A stretch of DNA of 64,000 nucleotides from Epiperipatus broadwayi (Eukaryota > Onychophora > Udeonychophora > Euonychophora > Peripatidae), in contig JAQFVV010000013.1 of assembly GCA_028023455.1 (NCBI GenBank), forward strand, positions 9,018,411-9,082,410. The letters run 5' to 3'. The position numbers and the translations under genes were made by a program. The notes below the pieces were generated by a model. The model saw nothing but the letters and a program-made list of their open reading frames with translations. It searched no databases and was not told where the DNA came from. This document shows positions 46,711 through 59,436 of the stretch, piece by piece. Numbering within the stretch: position 1 is the stretch's first letter; every line of letters begins with the position of its first letter.

Positions 46711-47848
46711 ATCCATATTTCCTTGTTTTTTTTTAATTCCCCTATTCTATATTTAAATTTATGATTTTTCTACCACTCTCCAACCTCTTTATAAAAAAAA
46801 ACAAAACATTTTTTTATAAAATGGTGACTGATAACAATAGTCCCTTAAACTCACACCTCAATGTTAACCTCTTTCTCAAATAAATCAGTCTCTTACTTAA
46901 ATTGAAAATTTTTTTAGTAGCAAATCTTCTAAAATTCAACTAATTCTATGTAAGCCTTAGTTTTAAGGCCTCATTACAGTAAACACTAAAAGTAATTTTT
47001 TTATATATTTAAAATGTCAGTGTATTGGATCACTCTCCAAACGTTAGCAATATTTTTCTTGATCTTTCCAAATCCAATTAAATCTATTTCTCTGCATTCT
47101 AAATCTCTTTTTTCATCAACTCTCTAAACAAATATTCTCCAGCAACAAAATATTTATGTAGATATTATTAAAAATATATAAAATCTTGCGGAACAAAAAT
47201 CTAATCAAATTGTTTCTTTCAATCACATGGATTAAATTTATTTTGAGATCTTTTATTTTCACACCCTTTAATCCAGGTAATGTAATTCCCATGTATATGT
47301 GACTATTAAACATGCATATACGATATGAATGTATATATTCTAAAAAAAATAAAATGTTAATAAATAATAAATGTATTCACATGCACATGTATAATTCTTT
47401 TGCTTTATTTAATTACTCTCCATTTTAATAATAATAAATTACTTCAATAGATAGTATATGTACTGTCAAATGATCATTTTTTGGGCTCTGTTTATAGCAT
47501 TACAATACATTGTTCATAATCCTGAGCTGATGAAGATCCAGAAATATGAGTGAAATAAACTTTTTAATTATTTTCAGCTTATTATGGTTTTCTAATATTG
47601 AATTAATGTTGGCTGTAATACTTACTGTTCAGGAAGAAAAGTTTGGTAAATTATGTTTGAATTGCATATACTATCACTTGATATTTAGTTTTGAGAATAA
47701 TTTTTTTTTTGTTTGTAAATATATCACTATAAATATGTGTGATGTGTTCTTTTTTTTTAAAAAAAAATGTTTTCTATATATTTAGTGTCTGTATACTTAT
47801 GGAAATAAATATTAAAAATATATAGTTTAGAAGACAAAAAGTACTTAC

Positions 47849-47965
47849 TTCCTGTAATAAAACTACATTTAATGGAGAATTATCTAGAGAAAGTATTTTA
47901 GCAGTTCCCTCATAATCAATACTGGCAGGTACCCTAGATAATATATCTGCAGCAAAAGCCAAAAC
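47849..47965 (-). CDS. DNAH2: Axonemal dynein heavy chain exon (first of three in the window)
   Basis: This 117-bp internal exon encodes 39 whole codons, starting VLAFAADILSRVP and ending NSPLNVVLLQE. On the minus strand it is preceded by a TTTCATTAG acceptor and followed by a GTAAGT donor, so both flanking introns are phase 0. The SPLNVVLLQE stretch is typical of the segment after the sixth AAA module of dynein heavy chains, just before the C-terminal domain. Dynein heavy chains are the ATP-driven motors of ciliary and flagellar axonemes. The reading frame joins directly to the exon at 24886-24737. The reading is open, conserved and free of frameshifts, unlike the surrounding transposon debris. 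Assignment to DNAH2 rests mainly on the third exon; another axonemal paralogue is possible. Confidence 0.9.
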
Positions 47966-49729
47966 CTAATGAAATATAAAACAGAGTTATTGAAGCAATT
48001 TTTTTTCTTAACTCATGCAATTTTTATACATAAAATAAAGTGAGACTGGAAAATAAGGCAACAAATTTTCTACCTATAATATAATATTGAAATTTATAAT
48101 TGGTATATGTAGTGAATAACAATAAGATTACGATTAACACTCAGTCTAAAAAACAAGACAATCAGTTTTTCAATTCATCTATTCCACCTTTGGAAGGAAT
48201 GAATTCCAAAAACAGTATCATATAACTTTTTCGTAAACTTACAAAAGGAATTCTCTTCATCATTCTCTAAAGATATCTACTATAAGCTTGAGCATAATGT
48301 TATAATTTTATTTTTCTATCATTAAAACAGTTTCTAGTTTTTTGTTTAATCAGAAAAAGCTGGGATTCAAAGCTGGAATTAATGTACATATATATCTAGA
48401 AGATACCCATTACTTTTTTTATACTATTCAAGCTAATTGCTTGAAATTAAAAAAAATTAAGATTTTAAACACAAGCAAACTCACTTCCATAGTCATATAG
48501 ATCTGACATCAGTTTGTATTTTTATTCTTATGGCCTTTAAGGCTATTAGCTAGACTAACAATATGGTATGTGCAGTTATTAAGTTCGTTTCAATAGATCT
48601 ACAAAATAAAAAATTAGGTTAAAAATTTAGACTCAATGAATTTATTTACCTAATAGTAGTATAATATATATATATCTCAAATATTTTTGGGTAGATAAAA
48701 CTGTGATTACTCAATTGTGTTATTGAAAGTGTTTTTAGCTAATACTGAAAGATAATTATAAAATGTATACAAAAACCTGGCAAGAAAGATGAATCTCTTG
48801 TATAGATTTATGAATATCAAATATCTTTAGAATTTTCAAAATTCTTTAGATCTAGAGAAAAATGAAATTTTTATATGAGATATATAATTATTAAAATCAT
48901 TCTATCAGTTAGTTTGGATAGGTGCCAATAATTAATAAAATTGTTATAATAAATGTATGAAATAGTTTTTTAAAAATAGTTAATGAAATCTATTTTTCCT
49001 TTTTAAAATTAGTCTACTTGAGTACCAAATGGGATACGTAAGTGTTTTATCTATTTAAAATGACACATATCGATATGAATATGAGTTTGCAAGACATTGA
49101 GAAAAAATTCAGAGCAACATTAGAAGATTTTGAATTATATAAAGACATCTATTTATAATTACAAGGTGAAATATAAAGACCCCAAAATTTGCCCTATAAT
49201 AGTCTCTAATCACACAGGTAGTAAAATTTCAATCAGAGGATGATGAATATCAGTTTTAATTAATAAGACGAAATCCATGTAATGTCATTAATTAATATTA
49301 GTAAGAATTAGATCAAGTTATTTCCATTGTTGAAGTTTAAAAAATTATTATCTTGTACTATACTTAAAAGATTAACAAAGTGCTTTAATCTTGCTATTTT
49401 AGGTAATTCTGAATAATTATAAAATCTGGAGTATTAAAACCAGCAATAATCATTATGTAATGTAGATAATTTCTAAGATATAATTCTATACATATTAGTA
49501 TTGAATCATAATCTCTAATGGATATCTCAGAATGCTTATAGATATTTTAATGTTACAAAGAATTAGGGAAGTCTGGGATGATGGAAAATCATCATCATCA
49601 ACCCCAAGTCAAAGACTCAAATTTAAATATACAAATAAAATGAGCATGAGGCATAAATATAAAAAAAATTATAAAGAATATGATGAATAGCATAAGAAAT
49701 CACAAGCATTAATGATAAAACTCAACAGT

Positions 49730-50180
49730 CAGTTTTGTGACTGGATTTGAAATGGATCCACTATAGACCAGGCTAATTATTTAGTCCTTGCCAGTCTTGG
49801 AGTAGACTATTTAAGCAATAATTTGGATGCATAAACTTAAGTACTAATTCATAAGAATACAGCATTAAAAATAATGCTAGGAAACTAAAACATGATGAAC
49901 ATCATTAATGCTCTGGCCACTTAGTAACATTAATGTACTAATCAACTATAAACTTAATTTCTAATAAATACTAAACTAAAAATGTAGTGCATGGACTTTA
50001 AAGGATATCTCCTTTGCACCATCCAGTATCAGAGAAGTAATGAAATTAGCATCAACTAGATGTTCATAAACACTAAATATAAACCCTCTTATATAATAAA
50101 CAATTATGCACAAATCCAGCTCAGTAAGCAAAAGCTCTATAACTATTACTGTGAGAAAGAGATATAATACAAACATAGAG
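49730..50180 (+). repeat. Dispersed repeat R, copy 2
   Basis: This is the partner of 20600-21060, in the same orientation, matching from CAATAATTTGGATGC through GTGCATGGACTTTAAAGG and TATAAACCCTCTTATAT. Similarity by eye is roughly 70 percent. Confidence 0.65.
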
Positions 50181-50448
50181 GATTAAATAAAATCACTGGA
50201 ATAATTTAAACAATGAATACAAAATAATAAAATTAAGGACAGTAGAATACAGCTATACATATAAATTAAGGATTCTGATTAAAACATAAAAAATAAGAAA
50301 TCACATTGTGATTTACAAATATCTCAATAGGTTTACATAAAAGTGCACCTATATATAAGCATTCACATATGCTGCATAATAATTTAAAAATTAATGTTTG
50401 AATTGTTATAGACTTAAAAAAATAATGTTTTTAATAATACATGAGTGC

Positions 50449-50545
50449 GTATGTATGTATGTATGTATGTATGTATGTATGTATGCATGTATGCATGCAT
50501 GTAGGCATGCACACATGCATGCATGTATGTATGTATGTATGTAGG
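50449..50545. repeat. (GTAT)n/(GCAT)n tetranucleotide microsatellite
   Basis: About 97 bp of GTAT units with an interior block of GCAT variants, such as ATGCATGCATGTAGGCATGC. Confidence 0.95.
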
Positions 50546-51773
50546 ATTTAAAAATAGATCGTGTGAATCAAAGTTATTAATTGATTCATTGCTTCTAATG
50601 GTAAAAGAAATTTTTATTTTTTAAAAAAATATTACTTCTTTGACAGTCCTTCATCAAAGTTTTTCAAATGTCTTTAAAATATTCTAGCAAGTTGTTTTGT
50701 TCTCTAATCTAGAAATATTTTTGGATATTACTTTTTTTTAAATTTCAAAATAAAATCATTTTCAATAAAGTTTCATTTAAAATTCAGGTCCTTGTGGGCT
50801 CATTTTCAATATTAAAAAAATATCATCAGCATTTTCTACTCTTTTTTATGAACAATAACACGAACAAATAATCTAGACACAAATGTCATTTATTACTTTC
50901 TTTTTTATTTTTAATTGACAGGAATTATTTACTTTTAAAATTTATTAATTAAAAAAAAGTTACTATCATTTTCAAGAAATTACTTAAAATAATATTCTCA
51001 ATATATATAGCACCTTCTACTCACCAGCTGTACTTTATATACATTTATGCAGTACTTTTATCTGTGTGCCTCTGCATTAGATAAAACAGTATCCATATAA
51101 ACTAATTCTTCAGCAAGCAGATAGATTTTCTTGGTAATCTGATCCCTTTTAAAACAATAGACTGGCTTATTGTCATCTTTGAGAAAGATATAATTTGGTA
51201 ACTGATTGTCTGCAGTGAGCTCCCTTCAGTTTCTATGCTGTTTAATACAAACATATAGGTGGGCTATGAACCACATAAAAGCTGCCTTCACATGAATTGA
51301 ACTCTACCAGTGTGGCACTGGCAGCAGCAGCTCTTTTTACTCTGTACCTTGTTATAACTTCATAATAATAATGTAAAACTGTTATTATCTCCATCTAATC
51401 TTTTTTCCAACATTTTTATAGTCAGAGTGGAATTAAAAAAACTTAATGACTCTTTTCAATTCAGGTTAATTCTTTCAAAAATAACTTTGCAGGATTTTTA
51501 TCAAAATAAGTTATAAAAGCTTTAATTTAAAAAAATTTCTTAATCAAATCAAAATAGATAGTGGAATTTTATAATTACCAGTATATCTATTGTAACATAA
51601 AAGTTGCTTGTTTAAATTTCAAAATCAGCATTAATAAAATATAAATTAGATCTTTTTAAATGTTAGTTTATAATTTTTTTTTAAATTCAAAATTGAATCT
51701 TTAATTGTTATTCCAATGTAATATAAAAAATATCTTCAAAATTTTTTTGTGTTTATTTCTACTTTTCCTTTCA

Positions 51774-51898
<125 letters not shown>

Positions 51899-52449
51899 AT
51901 ATATGCCATGAGACACATATTCATCTCAGTATATTAATTATAAATATTTTAATATATTTGAAAGTAATTTCAATACAAATTGATTCAATAAAAATCAAAA
52001 AACTCTCATCTTTAGTAGCAATACTAGAAACATTCTTTATCTTGCCTTAATATAGTATATTTAAAGTCAAAAAGTATACTGGTTGTAAATTCAGTAGTGA
52101 GCTAAGTTTTTATAAGCATCATAATGTCATAATTCTCAATAATAAATGCTTATAAATTAAATGCCTTTGTAAATAAACCATATATATTTTGATACAATTA
52201 GTACAATATATTAAAACTATTCAAGATTAAGCATAGAAGTTGAATTTGTCTAAGTATTGTGATTGTAATTATATGTTGGACTATATTTAAACTTTTCAAA
52301 TACATTTGACTGCTAGAATAGCACATAGGTTATTATATAATACATTTCAAGTAATATTATTCTAAAGTAGCAAATCATGGATAAAGAGGAAAAAGCACCA
52401 AAAAAATGCAAACAATCCCATAAGTCAACTTAGTATAACAATTCTTGTT

Positions 52450-52810
52450 TGAAAACCATTTATTAATTAGTCCCTAAGAAAAAAGTGGAGAAATCAGAAG
52501 AACCTCCATAGATAAGTATATGAAATTTCTACTGACTGATGCCTTCAATTGCCTACTTGCTTAAAGCATTGTCTTAAATGCAAAGTATATAAATCTAGTG
52601 GTTCCAAGTTCAATTCCCTTAGTAGCATTATTATTAGTCAGGCAAGCAATACCTGAAGAAGAGAATATAATATCACTTCAAATGTTGTACAATATACTAA
52701 TCTGTGTGATTACTAACAGTTGAATGTGTTTAAATAAAGTTTGAAATTAAAAAAACAAACATTTAATAATTAATATTAAATGATTAAAACACTCCAACAT
52801 ATAATGGCAA
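52450..52810 (+). mobile_element. PLE family C copy 3, 3' tail only
   Basis: This aligns with 19915-20200 through TTAATTAGTCC, AAAAAAGTGGAGAAATCAG, CATAGATAAGTAT, a tRNA-like block ending AAGTTCAATTCCC, AAGAGAATATAATATCAC, AATCTGTGTG and ACAGTTGAATG. Compared with copy 2 it keeps the 5' half of the tRNA-like block (CATTGTCTTAAA near 52570), which is also found in copy 1. No coding part is present, so it is a short 3'-end insertion. Confidence 0.75.
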
Positions 52811-53876
52811 ATGTGTCATTGGATCAGTAATAATGCTAAAATAATGTTGTATATCAGCTAGAGAAGCATCAGAAATATCTCTAGAATTTGTAGGGAACAT
52901 AGTATTAATTGAATCATCTTTTTATTTTATTTTAATGTCATATACATTACCCATAATTTTTCATTTCAATCTCATGTATATCACCTATAGTCAGATTTTA
53001 TTTAATCTATCAAGTGATGTAATATAATAATCACTAAGTCTTAGCTCCTGTATAATAGCTTCCATGCAGACACTCCAATATTTAATCTAGTCCTTAAAAA
53101 ATCCAGTAAGTCTAAAAAAAAACAGGATTAAGGTTAACAAGTTTGACTATATGCCACCTGCAATAGAGACACATTACTGGTTTATCTCATATCAAATAGA
53201 CATCCCCCAAAAGGGACCCATATATAAATCTCTCTTCACTATGATGCAAGCAATAAAACAAAAAATTGTAAAGGAGTAGAAATATGGTTGAGGAAACAGC
53301 AGAAATTAAAATAAACAGGCTTTATAACCCTTCTTTAAAAGAAAAGCAAAAAACTAAAGCAATCCAATGCTAAACTAACATACACTCTAATTAAGTGTTC
53401 AAATTGTAGTGATACCATAAAATTTTAACCCTGTATGGGTAGGCAAGTTGCAAGGATAGTGTACAATCCTGTTCAAACTTACCATTATGTATCCACAACA
53501 TCAAGTTAAACCCATTGGAAACATATACTGAGATAACAGATTAGATATGCATTATCTTTTTTTATGCAGACAGTCATATAGACATATATGCATTAAAAGT
53601 TTATTTTAATAGTTACTAAATCAAGAGTGTTAAAATAAAATAAATGCTCTTTTTCAATCAAATGTAAAAACTTAATTAAAAAGACTTTTTGTATATATAC
53701 CTATACTAATAATAAATCATTTGTCACTGTGTAAACATCACTATTTAAGACTTAGACTTTGTAAGTATGATGATGACCTAATGTCAAGTCAATACCTAGA
53801 CAACCAAGTATTAGAGAATGAGAGTAGAATTTTACTACAGAATTTTATTATGTAATATTATCTTTACTTATGACCA

Positions 53877-54002
53877 ATATATATATATATATATATATTG
53901 TAATTATAATTGAAATAATATTTTTAAACGGTTTATAAACAATTCAAACAATCTTTAAATCCGCAGAAGATTTATTTTACATATATATTTTTAACTATAT
54001 GA

Positions 54003-54042
<40 letters not shown>
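53877..54042. repeat. Two (AT)n runs with duplicated flank
   Basis: ATGACCAAT followed by (AT)n occurs at about 53870-53899 and again at about 54000-54042, so the flank and the microsatellite appear duplicated about 130 bp apart. Confidence 0.7.
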
Positions 54043-54044
<2 letters not shown>

Positions 54045-54583
54045 ACAATAAACAACCACAGCAATTAAAAAGAAAATGAAAAAGCTCATATACTAAACAA
54101 CAGAAATAAAGTCCAGTATAAAAGCAGATTCAGTTAATTTCATTCTATTTCATTATTTATCAAAGGATGAGATAACCGCACATAACCAACACCTTAAAAT
54201 CGAATCATAGAATATAAGATAAGATGGATGTGTTGAAAAATCTTATTTTAGTTGTATAATTTTTACAGCATAAGAAGTTGAAGGAAATTGCAAGTAACAC
54301 TTAAAATAACAAAACTTGATAATTTTCTAACAAATTAATGAAAAAACTGAAGTAATTTTAAGTTGATAAGTAAAAATAATGGACTGTGTTATTATTCGAA
54401 TGAAAAGAAAGAAAATATATTGCCAGCATATATATATATACTTAGAAGATGAAGAAATTTTTTTTTTATATAATTCTCCAAATACCAAATAACAAATTGA
54501 AGAAAACTGAATTTATTATAAAGTATTAAGTAATGTAATCTGACTAAATTAAGTTGCCACAGGATCAAAGTGCTATCATACCA

Positions 54584-54840
54584 GCCATAAAGTGTAATGA
54601 TTGTGACTCAACTGTATACATAACGCCTAAAGAAGTATCACAACACCTCATCTGAAATTTCTGAATGGATTGAAGAAAAGAGCAACTGCCAAAATGGGAA
54701 CATTGTTTCAAGGACATTGCTGAAAAATTCAAGTGAACAATGGAGGATTTATTGGAGTAGAATGATGAGAATAAAGATGCATTCATGAGAGATGTTACTA
54801 ATAGATTCAAGAACTTTAATCAGGAAAACAAATTGATTTA
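54584..54840 (+). pseudogene. Unidentified ORF1-like remnant
   Basis: The plus strand reads AIKCNDCDSTVYITPKEVSQ, then KWEHCFKDIAEKFK, a stop, TMEDLLE, a stop, and AFMRDVTNRFKNFNQENK. A CxxC pair followed by a charged helical stretch resembles the ORF1 of some retroelements. A related phrase (DIEKKFRATLEDFELYKDI) occurs at about 49077-49135. No family is assigned. Confidence 0.35.
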
Positions 54841-56765
54841 TCATGTGTTATATATATATTGTGTTTGTAAAATTCTGTTCCTATTTCACTCTTACACTTG
54901 GAAGTTTCAATGTGCCTATGTTTGGAATAATCCATTATTTTGAAAGGTAATATATTACAGGGGGAAAGGCATTAAGTTAGATAAGATTTTTTTTATGTAA
55001 ATAAAGTTTAGGTTAATTTCCTCCATAGTGACCTGATATTTGAACACTACCATGAATTATGGGATAAAGTTTTCTGATTCTATTCCATATTAAGTACACA
55101 CACTATTACAGGATAAAATTTATGTTAATTGTTTATTTGTTTACTTAACTAATGAGTCATATTTAGTTTATTCAGTGTGAATGACTAATTTTCTTATATG
55201 AATGTTCCTTTTCTATCAATGATACATAGATAGGGGGTCCCAAAGAAAAAGAAACAGCAATCATCAGAATTTAATGATGAGGCTTTTGTATATATATATA
55301 CATATTATGATAAATTAGCTAGTCAGCTTCATGATTGTTGTAATACTAAATCAATGATTTTTTTGTTAAATTCACCTACTTTGTAAATATTTTGTGTCTT
55401 GTCATTTATATCTACAATGGGAAGGATTGGAATAATAAAGACATTTAATCATTAATATGGTAGAGATACATACTTGACACACACACACATATACATATTT
55501 TTTATTATCATATTAAAAGTTTGAATTTTATCGGTTATCATATAAATGCTAAGTTTGATTTAAATTAAAATTAATCTCTAGTTTATTAAATCATTCATGT
55601 ACCCATTCTTCAATTTATTTGATTATATACATGCACACACATATGTATTATTAATATACTTAGCACAGCAATAGAGTTAGATGTATTTTAAGTCACTGGA
55701 AACCTATGTAAAGGTGCAATAGTTGCTACATAAGATAAATTCACCCCTGAAGAGAACCAAAGGCACCATTCTTCCTGAGTTTAAATACTGAGATGTAATG
55801 GAATACGAAAGAGAGGTGAGGTATGAATGAACTAGCATAAATTGTGTCTAAATTTAATGTGTAAACTTAGAGTTATCCCATTGGAGGTAGATACAATCAT
55901 TGGTTAGGTGGTACTTCATCTTGTCAGTCACAGCATCCTACCTAAAGACCCTATATCTGATCATAGTAAAATATGTCCCTTCTCTTCTGGTGGAAAAACC
56001 AGACTGTTACTATATATATTGTAAACTTTCTATTTTTCTACATGATTTTATAAATATGAAAGATAGACAATTTTATAAAAAAAAATTAAATTTTATATAA
56101 ATTTTTATAATCTAATATTTTTTGTATGTAAAGTGCTTAAAATATAATGTTTATTTGATATAGTTTAATATGAATAAATAATTTTGAAAGTTAGGCAATA
56201 CAGTGCTGAAACAATGATTTTAGTAATAAAAAGCAATATTATATAAGTATTAACAGTTTATTTTAAAAAATTCTTATTTACATATTTTAAAATTATATTA
56301 AATAGTGATGTTATAAGTAAGGTATGCAATGTGTGTAATTCTGTGTGCACATATATTTTTGATAAATTTATTAATTTTAGTTCCTTGTTGCTAAAGTTAA
56401 TTTATTTTTTGTATTACGTTTATGTTGCAATTAATTTTTAAAACATGTATCAAAATTGGTATTATAGTTACATAAAACAATAGTTTTATATTTTCAAAGT
56501 TATGTTTAATAACAAGTACTTTATTATTAAGTATAAGAAAAGTGCTTTATCATTAAAAGTATCTTTAAATATATTTATGTAAAGTTTCAAATAAATTAAT
56601 TAATAATAATTATTAAATAAATTATCAAAATTCAAAAATTTTATTGATATTTATATAGCTGTTGTAAAGAATTTATTATTTTCTAATTATTATTAAATAA
56701 ATTATTTTAAAAAAAGACCAGACAAAAATTAATTTGTATGTAAATTTTTTGTTGTCTGAAGTTCA

Positions 56766-56830
56766 TTAACCAATCAGACAAGGATTAATTAAAGCTATAA
56801 ATAAAGGTGACAATTGAGAAAATCAGAAAT
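56766..56830 (+). promoter_or_regulatory. CCAAT plus TATA arrangement
   Basis: ACCAATCAGAC (about 56769) is followed 20 bp later by GCTATAAATAAAGG (about 56795). The spacing resembles a Pol II core promoter, perhaps of an old LTR. No downstream gene or ORF supports use, and such motifs arise by chance in AT-rich DNA. Confidence 0.2.
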
Positions 56831-57122
56831 TGTACTATAAATCTTTTTTCCCCCAACCAACCAAGTAAATTTCAAGTTATAATTTTCTTTAAATTTTTTT
56901 TATTTGGTTAATAAAAGTTTTAAAATAATTGATAAAATTATTAATAATCACTTAAAAAGTTTATTTGAATTCTTTTAAAATGGAATGAACCAGCAAATAT
57001 TCTTTGTCAGTGCTACTTGATAAACCAACTAGAAACTATGATAGATAAGGCTAAAATACAAGTTATCCAAAAGATGTGCCAATAGTCAGGAAACTATGCC
57101 AAAGAGTGCATTGTCTAGATTG

Positions 57123-57253
57123 AAGAGTAACACTTTGTCTTGCATTGGTGGTCGAGAGGTCAGCATGACTGCTTTGCACTACCAGGCAGTTGCCCGGGTT
57201 GCGGGTTCGCGTCCCAGCCGATGCTATGACACTTAAAAAAAAAGAGTAACACT
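57123..57253 (+). mobile_element. tRNA-derived SINE with 12-bp target-site duplication
   Basis: The body (57135-57241) contains GCATTGGTGGTCGAGAGGTC (acceptor and A-box side), a T-arm and B box GCGGGTTCGCGTCCC, and CCGATGC, which pairs with GCATTGG as an acceptor stem. TATGACACTT and eight or more A residues follow. AAGAGTAACACT flanks it on both sides (57123-57134 and 57242-57253). The central part has a TTTGCAC loop, so the parent tRNA is uncertain. It is the same family as the copy at 9143-9255. Confidence 0.92.
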
Positions 57254-58351
57254 AAGGGTTTGTAACAATTTGCTTTAAATAATATTCATATGTTTGATAT
57301 TTAATTTTAATAGTTAATCATAAAGAGCATAAACTTTATGTGATACAGATATTAATTTTTACTCTTGGAAAGTTATTGAAAACTCTGTTTAAAAAGGATG
57401 AATGGATATATTATCTACTTGACTGTTTCACTAGATTCACAAAGGTTTTTAATATGCCAAATATATAATAACTTTAAGGAGAAGTGAATATGTGAATAAT
57501 ATTTATCAAATATTGCACAAGTTTATAATAAGAATAGATATAAATTATTATATAAAGAGCTCTTAAAATTGTAAATTATAAGTTATAAGCTATAAGTGAA
57601 GTTGATTATAAATGTTGTTTAACATGCATTTTAATCTGGAATAAAATATTTTAAATGTGTTATTGCCATTTATTGAAGTGCAAATGTGTATAAGTAACAG
57701 AGGGGTTTTAAAATTGAAAAATTATATATTGGATGAATTGTCTAGTGATAAAGCTAAAGTATTTATAATGCTTATATATGGCAAAGTTGAATAATTTGTT
57801 TTAAAATCAAATATTTCTATAATTAGTTATTGAAAGTGAATTAAAGAAAAAACTTTTTAAAATGTGATAATTAGTAAATTCTGTAATAAATGCTTACTAT
57901 TAATTATTTGTGAAATTTAATTAATCCAAGATAAATTGAACAAACTTTATTATATAAGTACTTTTTGTCCAGTATTGATGAACAATATTTGAAATAGATT
58001 TTTATTTAATGTTTTTTCCTGCATTTATGCTGAATGGAATTAAGAATCACAGGAAGAGAGGAGAAAAAGATCTGTTAGTGAGCCAAACATTGCTCACGAT
58101 AACAGTGCTTTCAAAGTTGAACTTCAATCAAAAAAGTCAAGGATATTTCTAATATATAGTTAAGGAATATATTTATATGATTTGATAATTATGTATTATT
58201 AGGTTTAAAATATCATTTAATGTTTTATATAATAGGTGAATTTTATTTTAATGTTGGTACTAAAAAAGGACAGCAAAATTAATATTTTTCTGTAGGAATA
58301 ATACATCTATAACTTTCAATGGAATAAAAAATCAACAAAAGAGATGATAGT

Positions 58352-59112
58352 TATAGTGTTTTGTAACAAATGACAGACATGTTTGTGCACTCCTGAAAAA
58401 CTAGAATGTATTCGAGAAGTTGTTTTTAGATCGTGCGCTGATAACTGTGGAATTTAATTAAGGCATTGATGTAATGGCGATCGACAATTCCAAGAAATAT
58501 TTGCTGATTGCAAATATTTCTAGATAAGAGACATTACCTTATTGGATGGTGTATTGATTGTTTGTTGCAGTTATCAGAAAGCGATAAGAAGACTGGGTAA
58601 CAACTACGCAGTGTAATATAGAGAGTAGTCGAGAGCAGTCACACATTAGCGAGTAGCAGACAGTAGGGAGTGCATCTACAGTAGAGTTACTGTTCAATTC
58701 CAGTAGGAGATATCTGGTGGCAGTCACAGTGCTTACTACGAAGAGTTTGTGTACAGCTAAACTGGACTGGGGCTAAGGTATGCCCATTGTGAACCATTTT
58801 TGTAGCAGCCAGCCTGAAAGAACATCATGGGAATTGAACTTTAGCGAACTGTAGAAATAGACTCGTTGCAGACCATTCGTTGGAGAGCATCCATGGCAGA
58901 GCATTCGTTGCAGACCATTCATTTGGAGAGCATCCATTGCAGAGAATACAGAGTATATTCAGAGCATTCGTTGCAGACCATTTGTTGGAAAGCATACACA
59001 GCAGAGCATTAGTTGCAAGAGAACATCATGGGAATTGTATATAGTTATTTGCTGACCGCACAGTCATACTTGCAGATATAACATTGGCACAGTCAGAATG
59101 GTGGATAAAACA
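58352..59112 (+). repeat. Left LTR of the non-coding LTR element
   Basis: 761 bp. It is nearly identical to the right LTR outside an internal minisatellite (about 58865-59010) built on units like GCAGACCATTCGTTGGAGAG and GCAGAGCATTCG, of which it has fewer copies than the right LTR. Confidence 0.88.
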
Positions 59113-59436
59113 TTGGTGCAGTCGCATTTGGAACCTGTGAGTAGCGAATAAGTTTTGAACAACAAGTTTAGCTATAAATGGGAAAACCTGGTGAAAATGG
59201 AAATCCCAGTTAGTATAATGTTAACAATGGAAGTGAAAGTTTGGAAATAAAACACTTGTGCAGTTAACATCGGAAACTGAGTTCCACCACATTTGCGCAG
59301 TCACCATTGAACGTAACTGGCGAAAAAGTTTCAGCAGCAGTTAAATCGAACATTTCTGAGTGAAATAACAGGAAAGTAGGAATAGAAAAACAACACCAAG
59401 GAATCACAACAAGGGTTTTTCTGGAGTGGAGGGAGG

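Larger units (their letters stand above)
42663..46830 (-). mobile_element. CR1-like LINE, near full length, decayed
   Basis: This is one element on the minus strand with two ORF regions. ORF1 (about 46710-45780) carries a PHD-like finger, a coiled coil and an SGNH esterase segment. ORF2 (about 45580-42680) carries an APE endonuclease and an RT. PHD plus esterase in ORF1 is known from CR1/L2-type LINEs. The C-terminal end IEALIKNWELER is followed by a (TA)n(CA)n tract at 42706-42663 on the minus strand, taken as the 3' tail. Many frameshifts and stops are present. The 5' boundary is uncertain by about 100 bp. Confidence 0.8.
24887..47848 (-). other. Intron of the dynein gene (23.0 kb)
   Basis: This is the intervening sequence between the first and second dynein exons, phase 0, GT-AG. 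It contains two gypsy remnants, an unidentified decayed ORF, two long LTR-like direct repeats, a LINE fragment and a near-complete CR1-like LINE. Segments 28800-33700 and 46850-47840 are AT-rich with only short repeats and hairpins that I can support. Confidence 0.85.

Noticed and set aside
47521-47560. CTGATGAAGATCC...GTGAAATAAAC as a hammerhead
   Set aside because: CTGATGA is present but the following bases do not form stem II and the flanks do not form stem I.
50790-50840. CTGATGA ... GAAA on the minus strand with an AT-only stem II
   Set aside because: Stem II is only A/T in AT-rich DNA, and stems I and III are absent. A chance match is likely.
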